From Algoriphagus iocasae (GTDB taxonomy: Bacteria; Bacteroidota; Bacteroidia; Cytophagales; Cyclobacteriaceae), in contig NZ_JACIJO010000002.1 in NCBI RefSeq assembly GCF_014206875.1, forward strand, positions 124,001-188,000: a stretch of DNA of 64,000 nucleotides, written 5' to 3'. Below are positions 26,449-33,775 of the stretch, one piece after another. The translations under genes and the position numbers were made by a program. The stretch's first letter is position 1; every line of letters begins with the position of its first letter. Under the pieces are notes generated by a model. That model was given only the letters and a program-made list of their open reading frames with translations. It searched no databases and was not told the origin of the DNA.

Positions 26449-27090
26449 ATGAAACAATTAAGCTTTGTAATCCTTTTAATCTGGGCATTGAGCTCTTGCC
26501 AACCCAAAGAAACCACTCCCGACACCCTCCCTATGAAAGTGGCGATGGCATACGGTTTTGATAAAATGGATCAGGTAAATACCATTGGTTTTACATGGAA
26601 TGTTCAGCGGGATTCTGTGAATTCTATTGCCAGAACATATCTCTGGAACCTGAAAGATAAAACAGTTGATTACACTGACGCGGATACAACCTATTCTTAC
26701 AGTTTGATGACAGATTCTTTGCCTCCGGCAGACAAAGCCTTTATCAATGATAAATACTGGGCGATGATGCCTTTCCAATTGGGTTGGGATTCCGGTTATA
26801 CATTCGAGACAGAAGAAGGAGTAAGCTCTCCTTTAAAAGGAACCAACTCAACCAAATTGACTATAATCTATAACTCTGCTGATGGCTATACCCCAGGAGA
26901 TGCTTACGATCTATACCTGGATGAAAATAATAAGATTCTTGAGTGGACATTCCGAAGAGGAAATGGGGAACAAGGTGCCACTTGGACTTGGGAAAATGAG
27001 AAGAAAGTAGGGCCGCTGACATTCGCCCAAGACCATATGGGAGCAAATGGAAAACGCTTTATCTGGATTTCCGGTCTCTCGGTAAATTAA
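26449..27090 (+). CDS. Hypothetical lipoprotein, LolA-like fold possible
   Basis: 213 residues with lipoprotein signal (cysteine after ALSS). The body has features of Bacteroidota outer-membrane-lipoprotein-sorting-like proteins (FTWNVQRDSVN, a strand pattern ending YTDADTTY, KAFINDKYWAMMPFQLGWD), but I cannot name a family with certainty. Trp-rich, and the C-terminus ends in isolated strands. Own transcription unit: repeats upstream, terminator downstream. Confidence 0.65.
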   Translation: MKQLSFVILLIWALSSCQPKETTPDTLPMKVAMAYGFDKMDQVNTIGFTWNVQRDSVNSIARTYLWNLKDKTVDYTDADTTYSYSLMTDSLPPADKAFINDKYWAMMPFQLGWDSGYTFETEEGVSSPLKGTNSTKLTIIYNSADGYTPGDAYDLYLDENNKILEWTFRRGNGEQGATWTWENEKKVGPLTFAQDHMGANGKRFIWISGLSVN

Positions 27091-27110
27091 TTCTCATTCG
27101 AATGAATTCA

Positions 27111-27143
27111 AGCCGTTTGCTACTTAGTGAACGGCTTTTTTAT
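27111..27143 (+). terminator. Rho-independent terminator
   Basis: Stem AGCCGTT/AACGGCT with a 12-base loop followed by TTTTTTAT, 20 bases after the lipoprotein stop. Confidence 0.8.
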
Positions 27144-27519
27144 GGGCGATTTTTTAGCAATCCATCTAATGAGTTCGTTAATCAACAAGACAACCTGCAT
27201 TTTTTTTAATACAAAATGATAATTCGCTAGTGATTTTCTCAACGAGATTCTTAATTTAGACAGACAAAAAACCAATACCTCTGGAGCCAAAGATAAAAAC
27301 TCAATAGTCTAGACTTTTTTGAGATTTATCCAGAATTTTTGGGGTAGGATTTAAGTATTAGCGATGAAAGGGATTCTTCAAAAGGGTTGAAATCTTTTTG
27401 AAGAAATTGTAAAAAAACTACCAAAGGTACATATATCTGCCCAAATCGGCTGAATAGATCACCAAAAAATATAGCAATAAACAAGTTAGCTACAATTTTA
27501 AAAACGATATAGATAACAA
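27144..27519. other. AT-rich intergenic stretch at the left edge of the accessory region
   Basis: No supported gene, RNA or clear repeat. A 72-codon hydrophobic frame on the minus strand overlaps the next gene's start and has no other support. Base composition shifts to AT-rich here and stays so to about 31.6 kb. Confidence 0.5.
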
Positions 27520-28488
27520 ATGGAACAATACTTACAGACAGCAATAGGAATTTTCGTTTCAGTTTTCCTTTTTATTCTTGGTTATCGACAAACTATCGGT
27601 GCAAGAAAGGAAAGGGTAAAAACTTGTAATGAGAAACTTATCGAAACTATTCTTAGAAGAATAATTTTAGAAAAATACAATCCTAAAAAAGATGATGTAA
27701 AACGACTCATTGAAGGAAAAGCGCGAGACTATAAAGTAAAACAGAAGGACTTATTAAGTGAAGACCAAATATTAAATACAATTTATACACGGATTTTTGA
27801 AAATGATTTAATTTCTCAAGAACAACGTGATGAGAATATAGAAAGGTTATCAGCACTATTTGTTGTCGAGAAAAAGCAAATAAATCAAGACTTAGACATA
27901 AGTTTTTTAAACAATAAAGACCGCACAAGAAAGTTTATTAATACAATAACAATCTTATTAGCCTTTATCTCTACAACAGTTGGCGTTTTAGTAGTTTCAT
28001 TTGACTCAGTGTTTAGCGTTGACAAAATATTTGACTCAAATATTTTGGTTACCGTTCTCGGAAGTATTGCAGCAATTATCACTGTCTACACATTTCTAAG
28101 AGTAAAAGACTATCAAGAAAGTAGCGAAGAAGTAGACTTGCCAAAAAATCCTTATCGAGATCATGTGAAGTTTGAGCGCGAAGTTGTGCTACAACTAAAG
28201 AAATTAAATATTGAAACAATAATACCTAACAGCAAAGATGTTGGGTTTGATCTAATAGCAATTATCAATGGCGAGAAAGTAGCAGTTGAAATAAAATATT
28301 GGAGACTGCGACCACCTTTTGTGTTTCTAAGACAAGTTCTAAATAGACTTAAATCCTCGATGGACAAAGAGAGAATCACTCGTGGTTTGGTAGTAACAAA
28401 TGACAAGTTTGGACTTGATGAGAAATTAAAAATTGAAGATAATATTGACATAATTGATATTAAAGAATTAAAGACATTGAAAAAATAA
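27520..28488 (+). CDS. Membrane-anchored PD-(D/E)xK nuclease-like protein
   Basis: 322 residues. Hydrophobic segments at about 8-22, 141-161 and 174-194 flank a charged helical region (25-138). The C-terminal third (about 215-320) has a restriction-endonuclease fold signature: FEREVVLQLKKL, then D244 in VGFDLIAI, then E257-I-K259 in VAVEIKYW, the D...ExK metal site of Mrr/type IV-like nucleases. A nuclease tied to the membrane could act on incoming DNA. The gene is AT-rich like its right-hand neighbours and unlike the rest of the window. It is followed at 16 bases by direct repeat R1. Defence role inferred from context and fold; not a named family. Confidence 0.72.
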   Translation: MEQYLQTAIGIFVSVFLFILGYRQTIGARKERVKTCNEKLIETILRRIILEKYNPKKDDVKRLIEGKARDYKVKQKDLLSEDQILNTIYTRIFENDLISQEQRDENIERLSALFVVEKKQINQDLDISFLNNKDRTRKFINTITILLAFISTTVGVLVVSFDSVFSVDKIFDSNILVTVLGSIAAIITVYTFLRVKDYQESSEEVDLPKNPYRDHVKFEREVVLQLKKLNIETIIPNSKDVGFDLIAIINGEKVAVEIKYWRLRPPFVFLRQVLNRLKSSMDKERITRGLVVTNDKFGLDEKLKIEDNIDIIDIKELKTLKK

Positions 28489-28503
28489 AAAACTGTGGCT
28501 AAT

Positions 28504-28640
28504 AGCACCTACCCAAAATTGGCTGTTCAGTGATTAAATGAAGCTTTGTGCTTTGTATAAAGTTCAATGCTGGCAGACAGTTTTCTGCTTCGAAATCGCA
28601 AACTTCTTAAAACTGCAAACCGTTATGTGTAATTATAACG
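28504..28640. repeat. Direct repeat R1 (137 bp), left of the Septu-like pair
   Basis: Shares with R2 (30524-30659), in the same order and nearly the same spacing: AGCACCTACCCAAAA, TTGTGCTT, AAAGTT, ATGCT, TGCTTCGA, CTGCAAA and CGTT. It ends in a palindrome CGTTAT-8 bases-ATAACG, 10 bases before the ATPase ATG. Confidence 0.75.
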
Positions 28641-28650
28641 ACCAAAAAAC

Positions 28651-29871
28651 ATGAGAATAAAAAACTTAAACCTCAAAAACATTGGACCTTTTAAAGAGGC
28701 TAACTTAGAATTCATTACAAATGAATACGAGTTAGATTCTCCTCCGATTATTTGTATTACCGGTGAGAATGGAACAGGGAAATCTATAATAATTGACTCA
28801 ATTCGATCTATCTTAACAGGTCGGTTTAACGGAGGTGTTGAAAGAGATATTGTAGCTTCAGATAGTTTTTTAGTCGACAGTACATTTCACATCAATAATA
28901 AAAACGTCAATATTAAAAGTACTAGCAAATACCAAAGTGGAACTCTAGATACAAATAATATGGAATTGAACAAATTGTTTCATTCTAATTTAGAAACTAG
29001 TTTTATAAAAGATTTCGTTTTTGACTATTGGACTTCTAAACTATCAAATGATAAATTTGAAATAACAAACATTACTGCTCTACAAACAGAAAAATACCTA
29101 GACAATACATTGAGTGGAATTCATAAAAATGTTGATTTAACTAAAGCTATTTCATTTTTTGATTATCTAAAGGATAGCAAAAACGAAAAAGAAAAAGCAT
29201 TAGGAAATGAACTTTACTCAATATTAGAAGAAATTATTAACATTTCTATTTCCCATGGGAATTTATCACATGTATCAAGAATTAATTTAAGACCTATAAT
29301 AAAAATTGGTACAAAAGAGCTATCTCTAGACAAATTAAGTAGCGGAAACTTATACTTGATTCAAAGGTTTACAAATCTAGTAAGCCAAATTTATTCTGTT
29401 TGCGTAATTAATAATATCCCTATATCTAAATACAAAGCAATAAAAGGATTAATACTTATCGATGAAGCAGAAAATCACCTACACCCTAAATGGCAGAAAG
29501 TGTTCTTAAGCAACATTATAAAAATATTCCCTAAACTTCAACTAATTGTATCAACACATTCTCCCTTTATTGTTTCCTCTGTAAAAAATTGCAAGGTATT
29601 TGTATGTAAAAGTGAAATGGATTTTTCGGTAGTTAAGGAAGAGACTGACTTTTATTCAAATAAACCCATTGAAGAAATACTACTCAGCCCATTATTTGAT
29701 ACAAGAAATTTTAATTCTGAAATATCTGACTTATTGCAGCAACGAAAAGTTGCTCATGAAAGCAAAAACTTAGATGAATTAAAAAGTATTGAAAGCAAAT
29801 TGCTAGAAATAAATCCTGAATATTTCAACTATCTAAATATTGAACAAATAATTAAGTCTATCAAAAAATGA
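28651..29871 (+). CDS. AAA/ABC-type ATPase, PtuA-like (Septu defence)
   Basis: 406 residues of the SMC/OLD-like AAA_21 ATPase type. N-terminal KNLNLKNIGPF is the usual start of this group. Walker A GENGTGKS at 38-45, ABC-signature-like LSSGN at 229-233, Walker B LILIDEAENHLHP with D271/E272, and the H-loop VSTHSPF with H303. Its stop overlaps the HNH gene start (ATGA). An ATPase of about this size directly coupled to an HNH nuclease is the architecture of Septu (PtuA-PtuB), where the ATPase holds back or guides the nuclease during phage infection. The same pair also serves as effector in some retrons, but no reverse transcriptase is nearby. AT-rich. Confidence 0.82.
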   Translation: MRIKNLNLKNIGPFKEANLEFITNEYELDSPPIICITGENGTGKSIIIDSIRSILTGRFNGGVERDIVASDSFLVDSTFHINNKNVNIKSTSKYQSGTLDTNNMELNKLFHSNLETSFIKDFVFDYWTSKLSNDKFEITNITALQTEKYLDNTLSGIHKNVDLTKAISFFDYLKDSKNEKEKALGNELYSILEEIINISISHGNLSHVSRINLRPIIKIGTKELSLDKLSSGNLYLIQRFTNLVSQIYSVCVINNIPISKYKAIKGLILIDEAENHLHPKWQKVFLSNIIKIFPKLQLIVSTHSPFIVSSVKNCKVFVCKSEMDFSVVKEETDFYSNKPIEEILLSPLFDTRNFNSEISDLLQQRKVAHESKNLDELKSIESKLLEINPEYFNYLNIEQIIKSIKK

Positions 29872-30512
29872 GAGGATTAACAAGACTACCTGAACCTCAA
29901 ATTTTAGTGGAAAGAAAAACGAACTGGCTTGCCGATTTTTTAGCTTCAGGAAAAAAACGACCCGATTCTAGCAAATATGCACATAACCAAATAAAGACAC
30001 AGTTAAATTCCATGAGTTTTAATAAGTGTTTTTATTGTGAAACTAAATTGAAAGGAAAAAGAAGCGAAGTTGACCATCATATAGAAGTTAGTGTAAACAG
30101 AAACTTATCATTCGATTGGGATAATCTTTGCTTAAGTTGTGACAGTTGTAATAATAAAATCCCTCACTCAGCTATTTCTATAGCTGATGCCTTAAATCCT
30201 ATTACGAATACAGATGCAGATATTCAAGAAAACTTAACTTTTACAGACGAACTAATAGAACCTAAAAATAACTCTTTAATTGGATTGAATACAATTCAAA
30301 AATATAGACTTGATTCTGATATATTAGATACAAGAAGATTAAAGAGTCTTAAAACATTTTTACAATTAATTTATGAAATTAGTCAGAATCAAATTCAAGA
30401 AGCAAGAATAACTTTGACTGTGGACGAAATAAACGCTATACATCGATTCAAATCAATAGACAGCTCTTATTCACTAATGTATACTGTATTGATTGACAAA
30501 TATGGACTATGA
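29868..30512 (+). CDS. HNH endonuclease, PtuB-like (Septu defence)
   Basis: 214 residues. Zinc-knuckle HNH core: C54-x2-C57 (KCFYCETKL), D69-H70-H71 in EVDHHIEV, the W-D-N motif at 84-86 and C91-x2-C94 in LSCDSCNNK, as in PtuB and McrA-type nucleases. The C-terminal half is helical and unassigned. Translation is coupled to the ATPase by a 4-base overlap. Expected effector of the pair, cutting DNA or tRNA depending on subtype; the substrate cannot be read from the sequence. Confidence 0.82.
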   Translation: MRGLTRLPEPQILVERKTNWLADFLASGKKRPDSSKYAHNQIKTQLNSMSFNKCFYCETKLKGKRSEVDHHIEVSVNRNLSFDWDNLCLSCDSCNNKIPHSAISIADALNPITNTDADIQENLTFTDELIEPKNNSLIGLNTIQKYRLDSDILDTRRLKSLKTFLQLIYEISQNQIQEARITLTVDEINAIHRFKSIDSSYSLMYTVLIDKYGL

Positions 30513-30523
30513 CTACTCACAAG

Positions 30524-30659
30524 AGCACCTACCCAAAAGTACGATTCAATGGTAAAATCAGGCATTGTGCTTCTTTCAAAGTTTATGCTTGATTGACAAT
30601 GAACAGTGAAGTGCTTCGAGATAACCACCTTCGTGTAGCTGCAAAGCGTTGGTGGTTAT
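30524..30659. repeat. Direct repeat R2 (136 bp), right of the Septu-like pair
   Basis: Degenerate copy of R1, starting 12 bases after the HNH stop. Its end carries a 9-bp inverted repeat ATAACCACC (30621-30629) / GGTGGTTAT (30651-30659). A frame with a start at 30593 runs through it into the NTF2-like gene but is not believed to be translated. Confidence 0.75.
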
Positions 30660-30691
30660 TGCTAAAAACATCTTGCTTAAATCTAAAAATT

Positions 30692-31093
30692 ATGAAATAC
30701 GAGAAAAGCAACAAAGAAATAATAACCAAAATTTTTTCAGAGCTTTCTAATGGCAATGATGAGCCACTTTTAGATGCAATGTCTGAAGATATGCAGTGGA
30801 ATTGGATGGGTTCAGGTCAATGGTCAAAATCTTTTGTCGGTAAAAAAGAAGTCCTAAATGATTTATGGAAAAATGTAAGAACGACAATTAAACAGCCATA
30901 CAAAGTTTTAGTACATCGAATCATCGCGGATGGTGAAAACGTAGTTGTTGAAATGACAGGACAAAACGAAACAACCACAGACCAAGAGTACAAAAACAAT
31001 TATTGTTGGATTTGTCGACTTAAAGACGGAAAAATCTTCGAGATAAATGTATATATGGACACCGAATTAGTAACAAAAGCATTTAGCAAATAA
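30692..31093 (+). CDS. NTF2-like (SnoaL-type) protein
   Basis: 133 residues from ATG 30692; a longer frame would begin inside repeat R2. The pattern KIFSELSNGNDEPLLDAMSE then MQWNWMGSGQWSKSFVGKKE, with a curved beta-sheet ending in WICRLKDGKIFEINVYMDT, is the NTF2/SnoaL cone fold used by many small hydrolases, isomerases and binding proteins. No catalytic assignment is possible. It sits 32 bases after repeat R2 and is AT-rich, so it may be a further acquired unit. Confidence 0.75.
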   Translation: MKYEKSNKEIITKIFSELSNGNDEPLLDAMSEDMQWNWMGSGQWSKSFVGKKEVLNDLWKNVRTTIKQPYKVLVHRIIADGENVVVEMTGQNETTTDQEYKNNYCWICRLKDGKIFEINVYMDTELVTKAFSK

Positions 31094-31243
31094 GATTTAG
31101 AAATTACAGGGCAAAAGTAAATTGTTGATTTTGGATTTGAAAAATCTAAATCTCTTTACTTCTCCAAAACCATTTTTATAATCCTGCTTCGCAAAGAGCC
31201 AAAAGATCCACAACAAACTACCCAAAATCGAGACATAGCTTTT

Positions 31244-31549
31244 ATGATTAATTCACCAAGACTAATTTTTTATATCGGAGTTGTAATATTCCTCATAGGG
31301 TACACATCAATCTTCTTTTCCTTTGGGTTTTTTCAATTTCTAGAAATTATAGGGACATTAATCTCAAGCTTTGCAATTATTAAATGGCTTAGAAAATCAA
31401 GCATAAGGGAGAAATTTCAAAGAACTGAAGGTAAAGATGGATTGACTTACTTTTGGAACAAACTTGTAATTAAATTATGGAGCCTTATACTATTCCTGTT
31501 TATGTTTTTTAATTCACTGTTCTATTTCTTACAACTAGTTTTAAAATGA
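31244..31549 (+). CDS. Small membrane protein of unknown function
   Basis: 101 residues with two N-terminal hydrophobic segments (about 7-25 and 28-48), a basic soluble stretch (KWLRKSSIREKFQRTEGKDG) and a third hydrophobic segment (about 72-98). Not recognised. AT-rich like its left-hand neighbours and the last gene before composition returns to normal. A coding call rests on length and coherent membrane topology only. Confidence 0.5.
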   Translation: MINSPRLIFYIGVVIFLIGYTSIFFSFGFFQFLEIIGTLISSFAIIKWLRKSSIREKFQRTEGKDGLTYFWNKLVIKLWSLILFLFMFFNSLFYFLQLVLK

Positions 31550-31637
31550 CAAATCCCCTATTTCACTTACATAGTTTTGATTTTTAAGACTCCCAAAATA
31601 AAAACCCTTCCTTATCTTTAGGTAAATCGATCTAAAT

Positions 31638-32531
31638 ATGAAGAAGCCTCAATCCAACCGACGTGATTTCCTTTTAAAAACCTCTGCCATTTTGGGAACT
31701 GGCATCTTCCTAAATCCATTGGATCTTTTTGCTGCTTCCAGTAAAGCAGAATACACCGTTGGAGAAATCATGGATCTCTTTATTTCCAAAGTTCCCAATT
31801 CGCCTTTCAGCCCTACGGTTGACACGCTGAAATCAGGGAATCGCGACCAACAAGTCACTGGAATAGTCACCACCATGTTTGCGACTTTGACAGTGATCCG
31901 AAAAGCCATTGAGCTCAAGGCGAACTTTATCATCGTACACGAACCCACTTTCTACAATCATTTAGATGAAACAGCCTGGCTGGATGGTGATCCGGTTTAC
32001 GAATTCAAGAAAAACCTTTTGGAGGAACATGGGATTGCTGTTTGGCGAAATCACGATTATGTCCATAGCCTCCAAATCGATGGAGTACAAAAAGGGGTGG
32101 TCGATGAACTGGGTTGGAATGCGTATTACCGACAAAACGCCGTGTTAAACCTTCCCGAAACAACCCTGGGAAATCTTATCGAACACATCAAAGAAAAGAT
32201 GGGAGTTCCTGCCTTGAGATATGTGGGAAATCTGGATCAAAAAGCCTCCAAAATACTTCTGTTGCCCGGCGCTATCGGTGGAAGAAGGCAAATAGAAATT
32301 ATGATGCAAGAGAAGCCTGATGTGTTGATCTGTGGAGAAAGCCCGGAATGGGAAACTCCCGAATATGTCAGAAATGCGAATGAAATGGGCGAGAAATTAG
32401 GTTTGATTGTGATTGGGCATTCGGCCAGTGAAGAAGGCGGTTCGGAGTTTATGAAAACTTGGATTGAAGAGAATGTTCCGGGAATGCCGGTGACGCATTT
32501 TGCTTCGGGGAATTCTCTTCAGGTGAAGTAA
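31638..32531 (+). CDS. Tat-exported NIF3-like (dinuclear metal centre) protein
   Basis: 297 residues. N-terminal twin-arginine signal NRRDFLLKTSAILGTGIF indicates export of a folded protein. The rest resembles NIF3/YbgI: FIIVHEPTFYNH, VYEFKKNLLEEHGIAVWRNH, LLPGAIGGRRQIE, VLICGESPEWE and IGHSASEEGG. HEP and HDYVH provide expected metal ligands. Most NIF3 proteins are cytoplasmic and poorly understood (GTP cyclohydrolase-like fold); a periplasmic version is unusual. Single gene; repeats follow. Confidence 0.82.
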   Translation: MKKPQSNRRDFLLKTSAILGTGIFLNPLDLFAASSKAEYTVGEIMDLFISKVPNSPFSPTVDTLKSGNRDQQVTGIVTTMFATLTVIRKAIELKANFIIVHEPTFYNHLDETAWLDGDPVYEFKKNLLEEHGIAVWRNHDYVHSLQIDGVQKGVVDELGWNAYYRQNAVLNLPETTLGNLIEHIKEKMGVPALRYVGNLDQKASKILLLPGAIGGRRQIEIMMQEKPDVLICGESPEWETPEYVRNANEMGEKLGLIVIGHSASEEGGSEFMKTWIEENVPGMPVTHFASGNSLQVK

Positions 32532-32787
32532 TGAAGTTGGTTCACAAATAATGTTTTGTTAGTCTGAATCATAAATGTTTTTCGATCATACAAAAAGGCA
32601 ATAAGATGGGAATCCAAAATAGATTCTTCCATAACTCTTTCGCAATCGAATACCATTTCTAAAGAACAAAACGTAATACGTGTGGGCGCGTGGGGCTGAC
32701 GCAGCAGCGGGCCAGCGTTTGGCCTTGTGCGGTTGAAGCTTTGCTGCGTCTTGAACTTTTGGTTCTTTTGCTTCAAGGCAAAAGAAC
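32532..32787. repeat. Intergenic hairpin repeats
   Basis: A GC-rich hairpin with 9-bp arms GACGCAGCA (32698-32706) / TGCTGCGTC (32742-32750) is followed by a 10-bp hairpin GTTCTTTTGC-TTCAAG-GCAAAAGAAC (32762-32787). These are dispersed intergenic palindromes. No gene seen in 32532-33178; open frames in both directions are repeat translations. Confidence 0.75.
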
Positions 32788-32951
32788 AAAGAAAATAAAA
32801 GCAAAATGTTTATTTGGAGTAGATTTTCCTCCAAGGTCTGTGTCACCAAAGACATTTTTCAATCTTAGATTAGGTTACATCTTGCTGGCAAAAACATTCT
32901 GTCTCCGAAAGAAAATCCCGGGCCAGCGCTGGGGAAATCTATTCTATTTTA

Positions 32952-32971
32952 CCCAGGGTTGAAACCCTGGG
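32952..32971. repeat. Palindromic repeat CCCAGGGT/ACCCTGGG
   Basis: 8-bp arms, loop TGAA, followed by CTATATAG. A recurrent intergenic palindrome type in Bacteroidota. Confidence 0.75.
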
Positions 32972-33112
32972 CTATATAGCTTTGACCCTGATGGGGTCTG
33001 GAATTAATTGATTTTATGTTATCCGCTTTATACAAGTAAATATCCAAAAGCATCATAAGGTTAGGAGAGCCGAAGACCTTTGGATTAACTTCCTGTATTT
33101 GCTCCAATATGG

Positions 33113-33156
33113 CCTTCGACTCCCTGCCTACCGGAAGGCAGGCGCTCAGGCTGACA
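33113..33156. repeat. CTTCGACT/GCTCAGG repeat carrying the 20-bp hairpin insert, copy 3
   Basis: The ends CCTTCGACT and GCTCAGGCTGACA belong to the same repeat type seen at 21913-22037. Between them lies CCTGCCT-ACCGGA-AGGCAGG (33123-33142), identical to the insert at 25734. Confidence 0.8.
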
Positions 33157-33178
33157 AACATTTCTCAACTGAACATAC

Positions 33179-33772
33179 TTAAAGACTCCAAGTATTCCCT
33201 ACATCCGAAAGCGGAATACAACCTAAATATTCACCTGGAATCGGATCATAGCTCAGAATATTCTTCCCAACTTCTTCAGAGGAGAAATATGCCCAAAGCG
33301 CCATGGATTTCAATTGTCGGTAGAATGCTACAGGTTTTTGCTCGCCTACAGCTGTTCCCCAGACTCCAGGATTGAATTTGGCAGTTTCAGCCTCAGCCTT
33401 TTTCAAAACGGCAGTTTTGTCTTCTTCGCTTAGATCTGCGAAAACACTACCATATTCGTCCTTGCAAGCCGCGTTGAACTTATCAATTTCGGTTTTCACA
33501 TATTCTTGTGCCGCTTGATCATAGGCTTTGGCATACATCAAATCCATGAAAATATCCACTTTCACATCCAAAGCTCCCGGGGTTTCTGTCCTCGGTAAAA
33601 TTGTATCCACAAAGGAAGCCAAAAAGACTGCCTGCTCTTGATTCAAAAATTGTGGTATCCAATCCACTCGCTTTTGCTCTTTGCATGACTGAAGCAAAGA
33701 CAACAAAGTCGGTGTTGCTACGGCCGATCCGGCCAATAAAGCGGTTCTTCTAAGTGCGTTTCTTCTGTTCAT
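33179..33772 (-). CDS. Gluconate 2-dehydrogenase subunit 3 family protein
   Basis: 197 residues with a Tat-type signal (RRNALRRTALLAGSAVATP). The family is the small subunit that accompanies membrane GMC oxidoreductases; DTILPRTETPGALD and the tail FFSSEEVGKNILSYDPIPG with GxYLGC are characteristic. It lies 3 bases after the GMC gene on the same strand and is its expected partner, helping export of the folded FAD subunit. Confidence 0.9.
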   Translation of the reverse strand: MNRRNALRRTALLAGSAVATPTLLSLLQSCKEQKRVDWIPQFLNQEQAVFLASFVDTILPRTETPGALDVKVDIFMDLMYAKAYDQAAQEYVKTEIDKFNAACKDEYGSVFADLSEEDKTAVLKKAEAETAKFNPGVWGTAVGEQKPVAFYRQLKSMALWAYFSSEEVGKNILSYDPIPGEYLGCIPLSDVGNTWSL

Positions 33773-33775
33773 GGC

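Noticed and set aside
27326..27544. Minus-strand 72-residue hydrophobic protein
   Set aside because: Overlaps the start of the nuclease-like gene and shows no family features; low-complexity AT-rich frame.
28504..30659. Classical integron attC sites
   Set aside because: The repeats look like cassette ends, but I could not fit the RYYYAAC/GTTRRRY boxes and no integrase is in the window; kept only as a hypothesis.
28504..30700. Retron with PtuAB effector
   Set aside because: No reverse transcriptase gene or msr/msd-like structure with an adjacent reverse-transcriptase gene is seen.
32519..33375. Several 70-90-residue frames on both strands
   Set aside because: They cross dispersed hairpin repeats or lie opposite the gluconate dehydrogenase subunit gene.
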